Below are positions 6,614 to 16,361 of a stretch of 43,784 bases of DNA, piece after piece. Origin of the DNA: Nitrospirota bacterium (GTDB lineage Bacteria; Nitrospirota; Nitrospiria; JACQBW01). Position 1 is the stretch's first letter; each line of letters starts with the position of its first letter. Position numbers and translations under genes: made by a program. A model generated the notes under the pieces. The model worked only from the letters and a program-made list of their open reading frames with translations. It ran no database searches and was not told the origin of the DNA. The stretch covers positions 1 through 43,784 of the forward strand of contig JACOTA010000075.1 of NCBI GenBank assembly GCA_016178585.1, written 5' to 3'.

Positions 6614-8170
6614 TTTTAAAAGCTTATATTCAATACTGTCGACTAACGCCTGCCAGCTCGCTTCGATGATATTTTCGGACACTCCGACGGTTCCCCATTT
6701 TCGGTGTTCATCCCCGGATTCGATTAAAACCCTGACCTTTGACCGGGTTCCCCCGCTCGCGCTAAGCACTCTGACCTTATAATCTAACAGTTTAACATGT
6801 TTTAAGGCCGGATAAAACTTTTCTAACGCCTTCCGTAAACCATTATCAAGGGCATTCACCGGCCCGTTTCCCAGAGCGGCGGTATGTTCAACCTCTTTCC
6901 CTACCTGAAGCTCGATCGTCGCCTCTGAAACCGTTTCTCCGGTCTCCATCTGTTTTTCGACAATGACCCTGAATTTAATTAAATCAAAAAACCGCTTATG
7001 CTTTCCAACCGTTTTTCTCATGAGCAATTCGAAAGAGGCCTCTGCCCCCTCAAACTGATAACCCTGATTTTCAAGCTCCTTTAAATTCTGTAAAAGATCG
7101 TGGAGCGCCTGACTTTTATCAGCAAGCCTGATGCCGTAATCTTCAGCCTTATGTAAGAGATTGCTTTTACCCGAATAGTCCGAAATCAGGATCCTTTGCT
7201 GATTTCCTACCAATTGCGGAAGCACATGTTCGTAGGTTTCGGCTTTTTTACGGATGGCATGGACATGGATTCCCCCTTTATGGGCAAAGGCGCTTTCACC
7301 CACATAGGCTTGCCTCTTATAATGGGGCAAATTTGCTATTTCACTGACAAACCGGGAAACTTCCATCAGATGAGTCATCTGTTCATCCGAAAGGCACCCG
7401 ACTTTCATTTTTAATTTTAAGTTTGGAATCAAAGAACAAAGGTTGGCGTTTCCGCAACGCTCTCCGAAACCATTAATGGTCCCCTGAACCTGCGTGGCCC
7501 CTAACTCAACGGCCACGAGAGCATTAGCCACCGCGGTTTCCGAATCGTTATGGGTGTGTATGCCCAGGGGAATTTTGATTTCACGGTCAACCGCGCGAAA
7601 AATTTCCTTCACCTCCCAGGGCATGGTTCCGCCGTTGGTGTCACATAAAATAATACATTCTGTTCCCGCCTCTTCCGCTTTTTTCAAGGTCTGGATGGCG
7701 TAATCGGGATTCGCCTTATACCCGTCAAAAAAATGTTCCGCGTCATAAAAGACTCTTTTTTTCTTTGAAACCAGGTAGGCGACGGAATCATAAATCAGCT
7801 CCAGATTTTTCTTTAAAGAAATATTCAGGGCGGCTTCTACATGAAGATTCCAGCTTTTACCGAAGATCGTGATGGTCGAGGTACCCGCCTTGATCAGCTC
7901 GTGAAGATTCGGGTCTTTCGAAACCGGGTTGCCGGCCTTCCGGGTTGACCCAAAAGCGACAACGGTGGCGTTTTTCAAGGAAAGCTTTTTAACCTCCTTA
8001 AAATAATCGATGTCTTTTGGATTGGCGCCGGGCCATCCCCCTTCAATAAAAGGAATTCCAAGCTCGTCAAGTTTTTCGGTAATCCGAAGTTTATCTTCCA
8101 GTAAAAAGGAGATATCTTCCGCTTGAGCGCCGTCCCTTAAAGTTGTGTCATATATTTCCACAAAACGCAT
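6521..8170 (-). CDS. cimA: (R)-citramalate synthase
   Basis: A 549-residue DRE-TIM metallolyase. It condenses acetyl-CoA with pyruvate to citramalate, the first step of the threonine-independent route to 2-oxobutyrate and isoleucine. The catalytic barrel starts EIYDTTLRDGAQAEDISF. HTHNDSETAVANALVAVELGATQVQGTINGFGERCGN supplies the metal His pair, and the C-terminal LeuA-dimer regulatory domain spans about 400-515. The long form with SAEDK-like LRDGAQ is typical of CimA rather than LeuA. The last 31 residues (from SGATGFAGAK on) are encoded by a gene-junction repeat and are not part of the family. The start is 8 bases after lysC. Feedback control by isoleucine or leucine through the C-terminal domain is expected from the family. 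Confidence 0.93.
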   Translation of the reverse strand: MRFVEIYDTTLRDGAQAEDISFLLEDKLRITEKLDELGIPFIEGGWPGANPKDIDYFKEVKKLSLKNATVVAFGSTRKAGNPVSKDPNLHELIKAGTSTITIFGKSWNLHVEAALNISLKKNLELIYDSVAYLVSKKKRVFYDAEHFFDGYKANPDYAIQTLKKAEEAGTECIILCDTNGGTMPWEVKEIFRAVDREIKIPLGIHTHNDSETAVANALVAVELGATQVQGTINGFGERCGNANLCSLIPNLKLKMKVGCLSDEQMTHLMEVSRFVSEIANLPHYKRQAYVGESAFAHKGGIHVHAIRKKAETYEHVLPQLVGNQQRILISDYSGKSNLLHKAEDYGIRLADKSQALHDLLQNLKELENQGYQFEGAEASFELLMRKTVGKHKRFFDLIKFRVIVEKQMETGETVSEATIELQVGKEVEHTAALGNGPVNALDNGLRKALEKFYPALKHVKLLDYKVRVLSASGGTRSKVRVLIESGDEHRKWGTVGVSENIIEASWQALVDSIEYKLLKSGATGFAGAKASKASERGKLRPALPVKGAT

Positions 8171-8178
8171 GAATGATT

Positions 8179-9420
8179 TTATCCCGCTTTCGGGTTCTGG
8201 GAGGGATCCCTTCCAAGGTTAAACGCTTCATGTAAGGCTCTGACGGCCAGTTCGGTATATTTTGAATCGGTCACACAGGAGATTTTAATTTCCGACGTGC
8301 TGATCATCATAATATTGATCCCTTCGGAAGCCAGTGTGGAAAACATTTTTGAGGCAACACCCGAATGAGACCGCATTCCGACCCCTACGATTGAAACTTT
8401 CGCGATATTTTCCTGAGTTTGCAGCTCTCCGGCCCCGATTTCCTTCGCGATTTTAGAGACAATCAAAGTCGCTTCCTTTAAGTCGCCTTTGGGAACCGTA
8501 AAGGAAATGTCGGTTAAACCATCCTGACTCACATTCTGGATGATCATATCAACGACAATATTCGCAGCCGCAATTTCCCCAAATATTTTAGAAGCAATTC
8601 CCGGCCGGTCCGGGACCCCCGTCATCGTAATTTTTGATTGATTTTTGTCAAAAGCGATTCCAGAAACCTCAACCTGTTCCATTGAATGATCCTCTCGGGT
8701 AACCCATGTACCGCTCTTATCGTTAAAGCTTGAACAAACGAGAACCGGCACATTATATTTCATGGCAAATTCGACTGAACGCGTTTGCAGAACTTTCGCG
8801 CCCAAACTGGCGAATTCCAGCATTTCTTCATAAGAAACCTTTTCCAGTTTTCGCGCCGAAACACAGATATTGGGGTCGGTCGTATAAACACCCTCCACAT
8901 CGGTAAAGATGACACAGGCATCGGCTTTTAAAGCGGCTGCCAGAGCAACCGCGGTCGTATCCGAGCCCCCTCTTCCCAAAGTGGTGACATCCGACCGGTC
9001 ATCGATTCCCTGGAATCCCGCGACGACGGGAATAATTCCTTCCTTCAAGGCCTCATAAATTCGTTCAGCGGTAATTTTTTCGATCCTCGCTTTTGTGTGA
9101 ACGCTATCGGTGATGATGCCGACCTGTCTTCCGGTAAAAGATCTGGCCTTTAATCCCAAATCCTGAAGCGCCATGGCCAAAAGCGCGATGGTCACTCTTT
9201 CTCCCGTCGAAAGGAGCATGTCGACTTCTCTGTCGTCAGGATTATTTGAAATCTGATGAGCCAGTTTTAATAAACGGTCGGTTTCTCCGCTCATCGCCGA
9301 AACCACAACCAGGATATCATCCCCTTTTTTCCTGGCGGCGGCTACCCTTTTCGCCACGTTTTTAATCCGCTCCGGTGTGCCAACCGAGGTCCCGCCATAT
9401 TTATGGACAACTAAACCCAT
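8179..9420 (-). CDS. lysC: aspartate kinase (aspartokinase)
   Basis: A 413-residue enzyme that phosphorylates aspartate with ATP, the entry to lysine, threonine, methionine and diaminopimelate synthesis. The kinase domain (1-250) shows KYGGTSVG at the N-terminus, [16 protein letters not shown] near 150 and [11 protein letters not shown]. Two ACT domains (about 265-335 and 345-405) give end-product feedback. The length and monofunctional architecture match the alpha-subunit type of LysC. The ATG is one base after the stop of the ApgM-like gene, so the two are translationally coupled. The operon order hom-thrC-apgM-lysC places it in the threonine branch. Confidence 0.96.
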   Translation of the reverse strand: MGLVVHKYGGTSVGTPERIKNVAKRVAAARKKGDDILVVVSAMSGETDRLLKLAHQISNNPDDREVDMLLSTGERVTIALLAMALQDLGLKARSFTGRQVGIITDSVHTKARIEKITAERIYEALKEGIIPVVAGFQGIDDRSDVTTLGRGGSDTTAVALAAALKADACVIFTDVEGVYTTDPNICVSARKLEKVSYEEMLEFASLGAKVLQTRSVEFAMKYNVPVLVCSSFNDKSGTWVTREDHSMEQVEVSGIAFDKNQSKITMTGVPDRPGIASKIFGEIAAANIVVDMIIQNVSQDGLTDISFTVPKGDLKEATLIVSKIAKEIGAGELQTQENIAKVSIVGVGMRSHSGVASKMFSTLASEGINIMMISTSEIKISCVTDSKYTELAVRALHEAFNLGRDPSQNPKAG

Positions 9421-9421
9421 T

Positions 9422-10594
9422 TTAATCCCAGGGGCCCCCGTTGATAAAGCGGGGCATTAACTGAAAAACTTTCTGAAAGGCCAGTCCGGTTTTTTTTTGC
9501 TGACCGGGCGAAGAAATCAGAAAGGATATTTCCTTTTCAATCGGCCCGGGGGTCATGGGTCTCGGAAAATCGGAAAATGGAGCGGTCTCCATAAAAAGAA
9601 CCCTCCAGTCGGAGTTTTGCCTTAATTGCTCCAGGACGGGAGCCAGGAAGAGTTGATCTATCGCCTGGACAGCGCCTTCTTTTTCATTTTTATCGATTCG
9701 AAGATGAACGAATACAAAATCGTGTCCGGTCAGCGTTTTGATTACCGCTTTAGCCTTTAAGGAACACCGGTCCTTCAACGTTTGGGTTCCTGTTTCAGCG
9801 TATTCAACCCTGGAAAATCCGGTGAGTTGCCCAATCCCCTGAATCAGGTCATCGTCCGCAATCATGGTTCCTCTAAGCTCATAAAGGTCTTCCCACGCGG
9901 GTAATTCCATGGCTTTCCCCGGTCTGGAAAACCAGATTCCATTGGCGGGCTGTTTTCCCTGTGAGACCCGTTCTTCATTAATGGGGTGTTGTTGAAGAAA
10001 CTGGCTCGCCACCTCCATGCAGCGGATGAGCGTATTTGCGCCGTCCCCCCTGGGAAGACAGGAAGAAAGCGGTTTTCCTATCATCTCATTTGGAAGCGCC
10101 ATTTGAAATTTCGATTTTCCCGCGACCCAGACCATTAAATGGGAGGTATTTTTCACCGGGTAAAAAACAATCGATTCGGTGCCAAACTGTTCGTTAATTT
10201 CCCGGATGAGCTCTTTTCCTTCTTCATCAGAAAGAGCGTCTTCCGGTAAATTTTCCATGACAATTTTTGGACCAAATTTTTGAAAGGTATACCCTTCTTT
10301 CTGATGTTTTAAAGTCACCAGGTCGCAGCAAAAAGCGACATCATCTTTTTCCAAATGGACGCCGGCTCTTGCGGCAAGGAGCGAGCCCTCGCCCTTATAA
10401 TAAAGCCCGGGATCGTAACCCAAAACGGGCAGGAACGAAATATATTCATCCCGGGTCGAAATATCGGTTCCCGCCTGAAGTTTTCCCGAAAACCCCTGGT
10501 CCAGAAGCTGTTTGAGTTGCGGAGCGTCTTTTTCCAGATTCTGATTTAACAGGCAGGGATCTAATCCGCTGACCAGGACTGCAAGATATTTCAT
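9422..10594 (-). CDS. ApgM-like phosphoglycerate-mutase family protein, probable pseudoenzyme (homoserine-kinase position)
   Basis: 390 residues, collinear with archaeal-type cofactor-independent phosphoglycerate mutases, including the subgroup proposed as homoserine kinases (TIGR02535) from threonine operons. Shared landmarks are the MKY start, [23 protein letters not shown] near 55, CDLVTLKHQ near 88, HLMVW near 152 and [12 protein letters not shown] near 200. The metal and nucleophile motifs of the alkaline-phosphatase fold are altered. GDG at the N-terminus is VSG, PGSDVAN is STRDEYI, APDEAxH is RIDKNEK, and DHATP is ETAPFSD. The late HTADPVP is absent. It is therefore probably not a mutase or kinase of the classic mechanism. 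It sits between thrC and lysC, one base from lysC. A structural or regulatory role in the operon is an inference. Confidence 0.75.
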   Translation of the reverse strand: MKYLAVLVSGLDPCLLNQNLEKDAPQLKQLLDQGFSGKLQAGTDISTRDEYISFLPVLGYDPGLYYKGEGSLLAARAGVHLEKDDVAFCCDLVTLKHQKEGYTFQKFGPKIVMENLPEDALSDEEGKELIREINEQFGTESIVFYPVKNTSHLMVWVAGKSKFQMALPNEMIGKPLSSCLPRGDGANTLIRCMEVASQFLQQHPINEERVSQGKQPANGIWFSRPGKAMELPAWEDLYELRGTMIADDDLIQGIGQLTGFSRVEYAETGTQTLKDRCSLKAKAVIKTLTGHDFVFVHLRIDKNEKEGAVQAIDQLFLAPVLEQLRQNSDWRVLFMETAPFSDFPRPMTPGPIEKEISFLISSPGQQKKTGLAFQKVFQLMPRFINGGPWD

Positions 10595-10611
10595 TTCATT
10601 TTTCCTTTTCT

Positions 10612-10781
10612 TATTCAGGGGCCTTCGAAAAATTCACTCTCAATGATCCGGGGTGCTCACTGTCTCGCACCCATGCACAAACTTGTTGGCACTTTCTCGT
10701 GCCAACGCGCATCCCTTCGCCCCGCTCGGTCTAACTACGACCATTCCCAAGTCCGTCACTGGCATAGCCAGTTGCTTCACT
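10612..10781 (-). repeat. gene-junction repeat, copy C (thrC to ApgM-like gene), with insertion
   Basis: It begins AGTGAAGCAACTGGC immediately at the thrC stop codon and ends GAAGGCCCCTGAATA just before the Shine-Dalgarno sequence of the next gene. At 170 bp it is about twice the length of the other copies. The extra middle part carries its own hairpin, TTGGCACGAGAAAGTGCCAA. No ORF is present in this 186-base gap. Confidence 0.8.
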
Positions 10782-11842
10782 TAATATCCTAATACTTTAA
10801 CGACCTCTTCAAAATTGGCCCTAACCGTTGTCGGTTTTTGGGCAACCGACACTGCAATATCAGGATCTTTTAAACCATGTCCGGTCAAGGTGCAAACCAC
10901 AACGTCTCCTTCTTTTAAATAGCCATTCTTAAAAGATTTAATAACCCCCGCAAAAGAAGCCGCAGAAGCCGGTTCACAGAACACCCCTTCTTTTCCCGCA
11001 ATAAGACGGTAAGCCTCAACAATCTCTTCATCGGTGACCAGGTTAATTTCACCCTTTGATTCTTCAACGGCCTGAAGGGCGGATTTCCAGCTAGCCGGGT
11101 TCCCAATTCGGATCGCTGTCGCAATGGTTTTAGGTTTCTGAATCACATGCCCCATGACGATTGGAGCGGCGCCGGCCGCCTGGTAACCCATCATTTTAGG
11201 CAACTGGGCGATATGACCCTTCGCCTGATATTCTTTATACCCTTTCCAGTATGCGGTAATGTTTCCGGCATTTCCCACAGGGAGGTAATGATGGGTCGGC
11301 GAATCCCTTAATTGATCGCAAACTTCAAAAGCTCCGGTTTTCTGCCCTTCCAATCGATAGGGATTAATGGAATTCACCAGGGTAATGGCAAATTTTTCAG
11401 ACACTTTTTTGACAATGGTCAGGGCTTCGTCGAAATTGCCCTGGACCTGAACGACGATCGCCTTATGAATCATGGCCTGCGCTAATTTTCCAAGCGCTAT
11501 TTTTCCTTCAGGGATCAAAACAAAGACCTTGATTCCGGCCCTTGCACCATAAGCCGCGGCCGAAGCCGAAGTGTTTCCCGTAGACGCGCAAATAACCGCC
11601 TGAGAACCGGCTTCAACTGCCTTTGAAATGGCCATTGTCATTCCCCGGTCCTTAAAGGAACCTGTTGGATTTGATCCTTCGAACTTTAAATAAAGTTCAA
11701 TCGGGAGTCTTAAATGACGCGTTAAATTATAACAGCGAATCAAGGGAGTATTTCCTTCGTTCAGCGTCACAATCGGCGTGTGTTCCGTAACCGGCAGATA
11801 CTCTTTATATTCGTGGATGAGACCTTTCCAAGCCTGTTTCAC
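10781..11842 (-). CDS. thrC: threonine synthase
   Basis: A 353-residue PLP enzyme that converts O-phosphohomoserine to threonine. The Schiff-base lysine is Lys64 in [10 protein letters not shown]. The phosphate-binding loop follows in [14 protein letters not shown], and a late [11 protein letters not shown] matches fold-type II threonine synthases of the short class. The start is a GTG immediately after the hom stop codon (TAAGTG), giving termination-reinitiation coupling. A Shine-Dalgarno sequence inside the end of hom would be needed. The 3' end runs directly into repeat copy C. The substrate requires homoserine kinase, for which only the ApgM-like gene is present nearby. Confidence 0.95.
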   Translation of the reverse strand: MKQAWKGLIHEYKEYLPVTEHTPIVTLNEGNTPLIRCYNLTRHLRLPIELYLKFEGSNPTGSFKDRGMTMAISKAVEAGSQAVICASTGNTSASAAAYGARAGIKVFVLIPEGKIALGKLAQAMIHKAIVVQVQGNFDEALTIVKKVSEKFAITLVNSINPYRLEGQKTGAFEVCDQLRDSPTHHYLPVGNAGNITAYWKGYKEYQAKGHIAQLPKMMGYQAAGAAPIVMGHVIQKPKTIATAIRIGNPASWKSALQAVEESKGEINLVTDEEIVEAYRLIAGKEGVFCEPASAASFAGVIKSFKNGYLKEGDVVVCTLTGHGLKDPDIAVSVAQKPTTVRANFEEVVKVLGY

Positions 11843-13189
11843 TTAAAATTCTTCTCCTTCAACTCTTATAAACAACGTTTTCTCCGATACATAAGGAAGT
11901 TCGTCGATTTTTTCAAGCGCCAAACGGATATTCCGCTCCAGACAGAGATGGGTCATCATGACCACTGGAACTGTTTCTCCCGCCAGTCTCCCTTTTTGAA
12001 TCACTGCGGAGATGCTGATCTGATGTTCCCCTAAAATTCCGGAAATATGGGACAAAACTCCCGGATTATCCAGCACCATAAAACGGACGTAATAAAGGCT
12101 TTCGATTTCTTCGATTGACTTGATTCTAAGCGGCTTTCTTTCTTCCGGTAAAAACGACAACAGCGGGACCCTGACACGAGGATGTTTTGGACCGGCTGAG
12201 GAATTTTGAAGAATGTTGCGGGCAATGTCAATTAAATCACTGACGACGGCGCTTCCTGTCGGAAGATCTCCCGCGCCTTTTCCATAAAACATCGTTTGGC
12301 CGATGGCGTTTCCCACGAGGTAAATCGCGTTAAAAACACCATTGACGGATGCAATCATTTCGCTCTCCTGAACCATTGTGGGGTGTACCCTCGCCTCAAT
12401 TTCATCACCTTTTCTTTTCGCGATCGCAAGAAGCTTGATTTTAAAGCCAAATTCCCGCGCATATTCAATATCCAGAGGAGTGATCTGGGTGATCCCTTCA
12501 GTATAAATATCCTTAAAGTTCACCGGGGTTCCGTAGGCAAGCGTCACCAGGATAGAAAGTTTATGAGCAGAATCAATTCCCTGAATGTCAAACGTCGGAT
12601 CGGCTTCCGCGTAACCCAGCCGCTGGGCCTCGGACAGCGTCGTATTAAAGGGAAGTCTTTCTTCGGTCATTTTCGTTAGAATGTAATTCGATGTCCCGTT
12701 GATGATTCCATAAAAAGATTCAATCCGGTTCGCGGCTAGACCTTCTTTTAAGATGCGGATGATGGGAATGCCCCCGGCGACGCTCCCTTCAAATCCGACA
12801 TCCAAACCCATTTTCTGGGCCTGTTTATAAATTTCTTCTCCCTGCTCAGACAAAAGCGCCTTATTGGCCGTAACAACATGCTTATTTTTTTTTAACGCGC
12901 TTAACAGGATCGTTTTGGCGGGTTCAAATCCGCCGACGAGCTCAACCACGATATCTATTTGAGGATCGTCAACTACCTTTTTAAAATCTGTGACAAAATA
13001 AGTGTCAGGAGAAGGAAGGAGGGCCTTTTTTTTCTGATCCAGATCAGCCGCCATCGAAAGGATAATGGGGACACCCACCCGTTTTTCGATCAATGCGGCG
13101 TTTTCATGAAGAATCCGGGCGACACCTCCACCCACGGTTCCCAGACCGATCAATCCAACTCGTATCTTATCTTTGTGTGCGGAATTCAT
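11843..13189 (-). CDS. hom: homoserine dehydrogenase
   Basis: A 448-residue NAD(P)-dependent enzyme reducing aspartate semialdehyde to homoserine. The N-terminal Rossmann fold has [17 protein letters not shown] (about 10-27). The family signature [22 protein letters not shown] lies near 205, with the catalytic Lys-Asp region beyond it. A C-terminal ACT domain (about 365-440) probably senses threonine. The length agrees with ACT-containing Hom proteins. The ATG overlaps the stop of alaC by 4 bases, and the stop abuts the thrC start, so alaC-hom-thrC should be one translationally coupled unit. Confidence 0.96.
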   Translation of the reverse strand: MNSAHKDKIRVGLIGLGTVGGGVARILHENAALIEKRVGVPIILSMAADLDQKKKALLPSPDTYFVTDFKKVVDDPQIDIVVELVGGFEPAKTILLSALKKNKHVVTANKALLSEQGEEIYKQAQKMGLDVGFEGSVAGGIPIIRILKEGLAANRIESFYGIINGTSNYILTKMTEERLPFNTTLSEAQRLGYAEADPTFDIQGIDSAHKLSILVTLAYGTPVNFKDIYTEGITQITPLDIEYAREFGFKIKLLAIAKRKGDEIEARVHPTMVQESEMIASVNGVFNAIYLVGNAIGQTMFYGKGAGDLPTGSAVVSDLIDIARNILQNSSAGPKHPRVRVPLLSFLPEERKPLRIKSIEEIESLYYVRFMVLDNPGVLSHISGILGEHQISISAVIQKGRLAGETVPVVMMTHLCLERNIRLALEKIDELPYVSEKTLFIRVEGEEF

Positions 13190-14367
13190 GGTTTATGTTT
13201 TTGAAGAACCTTTTTGATTCCGGAGATGGCCTGCCGGGTACGATGTTCATTTTCGACAAGCGCAAACCGGACGTATCCTTCTCCCATTTCCCCAAATCCA
13301 ACGCCCGGCGTAACCGCCACTTTTGCCTTGGAGAGGAGCAGTTTTGAAAATTCCAGAGACCCTAATTGATTAAACGGTTCAGGTATAGGGGCCCACACAA
13401 ACATGGTCGCCACGGGCATCTCCACCTTCCATCCAATACGGTTAAGGCCTTTGACCAGAACATTTCTCCGTTTCTGGTAGGTTTCAACGACCTCTTTGAC
13501 GCATTCCTGGGGGCCGTTTAGCGCAATGATGCTGGCGATTTGAACCGGTTGAAAAATTCCGTAATCGAGATAGCTCTTTATTTTCGCCAGCGCACCGATA
13601 ATTTCTTTATTTCCAACACAAAATCCAACTCTCCACCCAGGCATATTGTAACTTTTCGAAAGGGTATAAAATTCCACCCCGACATCTTTTGCCCCGGGAA
13701 CCTGAAGAAAACTCGGAGCTTTATACCCTTCAAAGACCAAATCGGCATACGCCAGATCATGAATGACAATTAAATCATTTTCTTTCGCAAATTCAACCAC
13801 TTTTTGAAAAAACGCGAGATCAACGACGGCCGTCGTCGGATTGTGAGGAAAATTGAGAACTAAAATTTTCGGCTTCGAAGGAGAACTTTCATAAGCGTTG
13901 ACCAGAGAAGCAAAAAAGTCACCCCCCGGTTTAAGAGGAAATTGAACGATCCTGGCTCCCGCAATGATCATGCTGTAGGCATGAATGGCGTAAGTCGGAC
14001 CTGGTATTAAAACCGTCTCACCCGGTTCAACGATTGCGAGCGCCAGATGAGAAATCCCCTCTTTGGACCCGATGGTGACAATCGCCTCAGTTTCCGGGTC
14101 AAGTTTTACCCCATAAAGCCTTTGATACCAGTCTGTTATCGCTTTTCTAAGCTTAAAAATTCCTTTAGAAAGAGAATAGCGATGATTTCGAGGGTCCTGG
14201 GTTGCCTCCACCATTTTATCGACAATATGCTGCGGGGTCGGCATGTCGGGATTTCCCATCCCAAAGTCGATAATATCTTCCCCTTTTTTTCTCGCCTCCA
14301 CCTTCATGGCGGTCACGGTACTCAGCACATAGGGCGGAAGTTGATTGATTCTATAAAAATTCCTCAA
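13186..14367 (-). CDS. alaC: alanine transaminase / class I aminotransferase (AlaC-like)
   Basis: A 393-residue fold-type I PLP enzyme. It has [13 protein letters not shown] near 37, the Asn in LNFPHNPTT near 172, the DLAYADL segment, the PLP lysine in [15 protein letters not shown] near 235, and the C-terminal Arg in YVRFALVEN. AlaC transfers the amino group between alanine and 2-oxoglutarate; related enzymes include LL-diaminopimelate aminotransferase, which cannot be fully excluded. The reading frame opens with TTG at 14367, directly after an in-frame stop, so no ATG start is available. A TATAAT -10 box at 14376-14381 would start transcription about 2 bases before that TTG. It is the first gene of the aspartate-family operon. 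Confidence 0.9.
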   Translation of the reverse strand: MRNFYRINQLPPYVLSTVTAMKVEARKKGEDIIDFGMGNPDMPTPQHIVDKMVEATQDPRNHRYSLSKGIFKLRKAITDWYQRLYGVKLDPETEAIVTIGSKEGISHLALAIVEPGETVLIPGPTYAIHAYSMIIAGARIVQFPLKPGGDFFASLVNAYESSPSKPKILVLNFPHNPTTAVVDLAFFQKVVEFAKENDLIVIHDLAYADLVFEGYKAPSFLQVPGAKDVGVEFYTLSKSYNMPGWRVGFCVGNKEIIGALAKIKSYLDYGIFQPVQIASIIALNGPQECVKEVVETYQKRRNVLVKGLNRIGWKVEMPVATMFVWAPIPEPFNQLGSLEFSKLLLSKAKVAVTPGVGFGEMGEGYVRFALVENEHRTRQAISGIKKVLQKHKP

Positions 14368-14451
14368 ATGTCACCATTATAAACAAAGATTAATTTCATA
14401 AATACTTCATAATAAAGGATAAATACAGGACTTGTCAAACTCTACGTTTTT

Positions 14452-14593
14452 ACCCAAGAACAGCGATAGACTTCGCACCCACTTATTAATCATGTCATTG
14501 CGAGCACCGAAGGGTGCGTGGCAATCTTATCGTAAAGTCTTGAGATTGCTTCGCTTCGCTCGCAATGACAGCTTTCTAACTCTGTTCTTGGGT
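14452..14593. repeat. 142-bp composite palindromic element with 12-bp terminal inverted repeats
   Basis: The outer ends ACCCAAGAACAG (14452-14463) and CTGTTCTTGGGT (14582-14593) are perfect inverted repeats. Inside, GTCATTGCGAG (14494-14504) and CTCGCAATGAC (14559-14569) form a second palindrome. Their flanks (GCAATCTT; GAGATTGCTTCGCTTCG) match the core of the element at 39853-40037. The GTCATTGCGAG core is a widespread interspersed palindrome in several phyla. It fills the promoter-side gap between the pilin-like gene and alaC. No gene is seen in 14382-14629. Confidence 0.75.
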
Positions 14594-14629
14594 TTTTAAG
14601 CCCAACGCTAAAACCGAACGGTTTTTCAG

Positions 14630-15061
14630 TCACCAAATATTATAAGCGGTGCCATCGAGACCTGCCAGATCGCTTCCGCTGTGCAGATCATAAACTCCCC
14701 CATCTTCAGCCTCTGCCGGCACTTCTACCCAGGTTTCCGCGGATTGAGTCATGGGGTCTTTTGGAATATTTCGGATATAGCCGTCGTCCACCAGGGAGCG
14801 GAGTGTGGAAGGATATTTTCCATGGTCACTGTAATATTGGTCAATCACATCTCTCATAATAAAAAGATCTTTTTTGAGGGCCGCTTCACTGGCGGTAACC
14901 GTGGCCGATTTGTAGGACGGGGCGGCAACCGAAATAAGGATGCCCAAAATGGTGATGACAATCAGCATTTCAATTAAAGTGAACCCACGCTGGTCGGCAG
15001 TCAAGACTGTTTTCTTATTTAAAATAGGCTGATTCTTCACTTCGTTTTGAGACCCTTTCAT
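14630..15061 (-). CDS. type II secretion / type IV pilin-like pseudopilin (GspG-like)
   Basis: A 143-residue prepilin. After a 25-residue hydrophilic leader the prepilin peptidase site RG/FTLIEM appears, with Glu at position +5. The hydrophobic N-terminal helix LIVITILGILISVAAPSY follows. The globular part has the GspG-like pattern of DQYYSDHGKYPSTLRSLVDDGY and a short C-terminal tail with GLDG. The processed protein would be assembled into a short pseudopilus or pilus at the inner membrane. No gsp or pil assembly genes are in the window, so it depends on a remote system. The start is 3 bases after rlpA, in an operon with PilZ, Zn-ribbon and rlpA genes. Confidence 0.85.
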   Translation of the reverse strand: MKGSQNEVKNQPILNKKTVLTADQRGFTLIEMLIVITILGILISVAAPSYKSATVTASEAALKKDLFIMRDVIDQYYSDHGKYPSTLRSLVDDGYIRNIPKDPMTQSAETWVEVPAEAEDGGVYDLHSGSDLAGLDGTAYNIW

Positions 15062-15064
15062 CTT

Positions 15065-15778
15065 TTAGTGAATTTGTTCTTCTTTTAGAACAAACGGAAT
15101 AATACCATTTTCCTTTTGCAGGAGGCTAGCCGCTTTTTCGGCCTCATCTTCTTTCTGGTATACGCCTAATCTAACCCGATAAACCATCCCGGAAAGACCT
15201 TCAAACGGGATCAGGCGGACCGTTTGCCGGTATTGACGGACCAGCTTCTGCTGAAAAAACACGGCATTTTCTTTAATTGAAAAAGCCCCCGCCTGAACGG
15301 TAAAAAAGGATTTTGTTTCAGTCGCCGGAGTTTGAACGACCCCGAACATCACCTCCGCCGTTCCTTTTTGCGCCATCCCGAGAACCGAGGCCGCTCCAAA
15401 AGAGAGGTCAAGAATCCGGCCGGCAACAAAAGGTCCCCGATCATTTACTTTAACAATAACAGATTTCTCATTTTCAACAGAGATGACCTTAAGAAATGTT
15501 CCGAGAGGAAGGGTCCGGTGGGCCGCTGACAGGCCGTACATATTATAAACTTCGCCGCTGCTGGTTTTTCGTCCATGAAAATCCCTGCCGTACCAGGACG
15601 CAATTCCCTTGCACCATTTTGTATTTTCCGGGGATTGACTTATGGGGTATTTTAGTTTCTCGGCCGCTTCGGGTTCTACGCATCGGGAAGGTTCGTTAGA
15701 AATCCGGATGGGATGGGATGAAAAACATCCGTAAAAAAAAATAACATTTAAAAAAATAAGGGTTGAAAATCTCTTCAA
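15065..15778 (-). CDS. rlpA: septal ring lytic transglycosylase RlpA family lipoprotein
   Basis: A 237-residue outer-membrane lipoprotein. The signal peptide ends in the lipobox FYGC (Cys18). The double-psi beta-barrel spans about 58-145, with GIASWYGRDFHGRKTSSGE and the catalytic-type region VKVNDRGPFVAGRILDLS, including the Asp used for glycan cleavage. The C-terminal SPOR domain (about 158-232) binds denuded peptidoglycan at the septum. RlpA cleaves naked glycan strands during cell separation. The ATG overlaps the stop of the 63-residue Zn-ribbon gene by 4 bases. Linkage to a PilZ protein suggests c-di-GMP-linked control of envelope growth, which is inference. Confidence 0.92.
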   Translation of the reverse strand: MKRFSTLIFLNVIFFYGCFSSHPIRISNEPSRCVEPEAAEKLKYPISQSPENTKWCKGIASWYGRDFHGRKTSSGEVYNMYGLSAAHRTLPLGTFLKVISVENEKSVIVKVNDRGPFVAGRILDLSFGAASVLGMAQKGTAEVMFGVVQTPATETKSFFTVQAGAFSIKENAVFFQQKLVRQYRQTVRLIPFEGLSGMVYRVRLGVYQKEDEAEKAASLLQKENGIIPFVLKEEQIH

Positions 15779-15966
15779 TTGATTTTGACAACGCGAGTTT
15801 TACAGTAATAACAATATCCTTTCGCGTTTAAAATTCTAAAGCAGGCAGGGCAGGTATCCAGACGTCTTTCTCCCTCTCTTCTCTCTCCGTCTCTCCGTTC
15901 CCTGACCCGGCGCTCCTCATCCTCCCTTCGATCGCTTCGTTTGACTCGCTGATCGCTTTTGCTCAT
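15775..15966 (-). CDS. small Arg/Glu-rich zinc-ribbon protein
   Basis: A 63-residue protein with two parts. Residues 1-36 are extremely charged, repeating RR-E/D-GERR-type units (RRDGERREGERR). Residues 38-60 hold two CxxC-like knuckles (CPACFRILNAKG and CYYCK) that should bind one zinc. It overlaps the PilZ gene upstream and rlpA downstream by 4 bases each, so it is certainly translated as part of the operon. I know no function. The N-terminal tract suggests binding to nucleic acid or to an acidic partner; it could also connect to the PilZ protein, whose own N-terminus is similarly basic. Confidence 0.75.
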   Translation of the reverse strand: MSKSDQRVKRSDRREDEERRVRERRDGERREGERRLDTCPACFRILNAKGYCYYCKTRVVKIN

Positions 15967-16361
15967 TTTTTCGATCCCTTTTTGTCGGTCGAGGAAATCA
16001 TTTTATTGATTACTTTTTTCTTTCCATCTTCCAAATCATGAAAACGAACGCCAACCCCTTGAGAAATGATACCACCTTTCATGATTTCTTTTTTCCACAT
16101 CACCTCGCCAATGCAGGTCATTACCGTCTTATTATCTGGCAGGACCATTTCGATTGGAACCCGGTCGCCCACGTTTAAACGATTTTCAGTCGTGAGAGAG
16201 AGCCCCCCCGCGCTGATATCATTCGCATAGGCTAAAAAGACACGATCAGATTGTTTTCCTCTCACCTCCATAATAACGAGAGGAATTCGTTGAGACTGCC
16301 TTCTTTCGGCTATTAAGGGTTTTGAAACTTCTTCCCGCCTGGGAGCCTTATTCTCTTTCAT
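15963..16361 (-). CDS. PilZ-domain c-di-GMP-binding protein
   Basis: A 132-residue soluble protein. The RxxxR motif (RRQSQR, about residues 20-25) and the (D/N)xSxxG motif (DISAGG, about 50-55) are both present, so c-di-GMP binding is expected. The beta-barrel continues to about residue 115 and a lysine-rich helix ends the protein. It is the first gene of an operon with a Zn-ribbon protein, RlpA and a pseudopilin, all coupled by short overlaps. This links cyclic-di-GMP signalling to cell-wall and pilus-like components. GGAAGGAA lies about 5 bases before the ATG. The AT-rich region 16362-16440 probably holds the promoter. Confidence 0.9.
   Translation of the reverse strand: MKENKAPRREEVSKPLIAERRQSQRIPLVIMEVRGKQSDRVFLAYANDISAGGLSLTTENRLNVGDRVPIEMVLPDNKTVMTCIGEVMWKKEIMKGGIISQGVGVRFHDLEDGKKKVINKMISSTDKKGSKK

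Noticed and set aside
6605-6620. TGA to TGG stop-codon loss at the end of cimA caused by repeat copy A
   Set aside because: The TGA of AGTGAAGC is not in the cimA frame (AGT GAA GCA), so the base change did not remove a cimA stop. The gene simply reads through the repeat.
11838-11850. Another gene-junction repeat copy at the hom-thrC border (AAGTGAAAC)
   Set aside because: The likeness to AAGTGAAGC ends after a few bases and is explained by the stop/GTG start junction.
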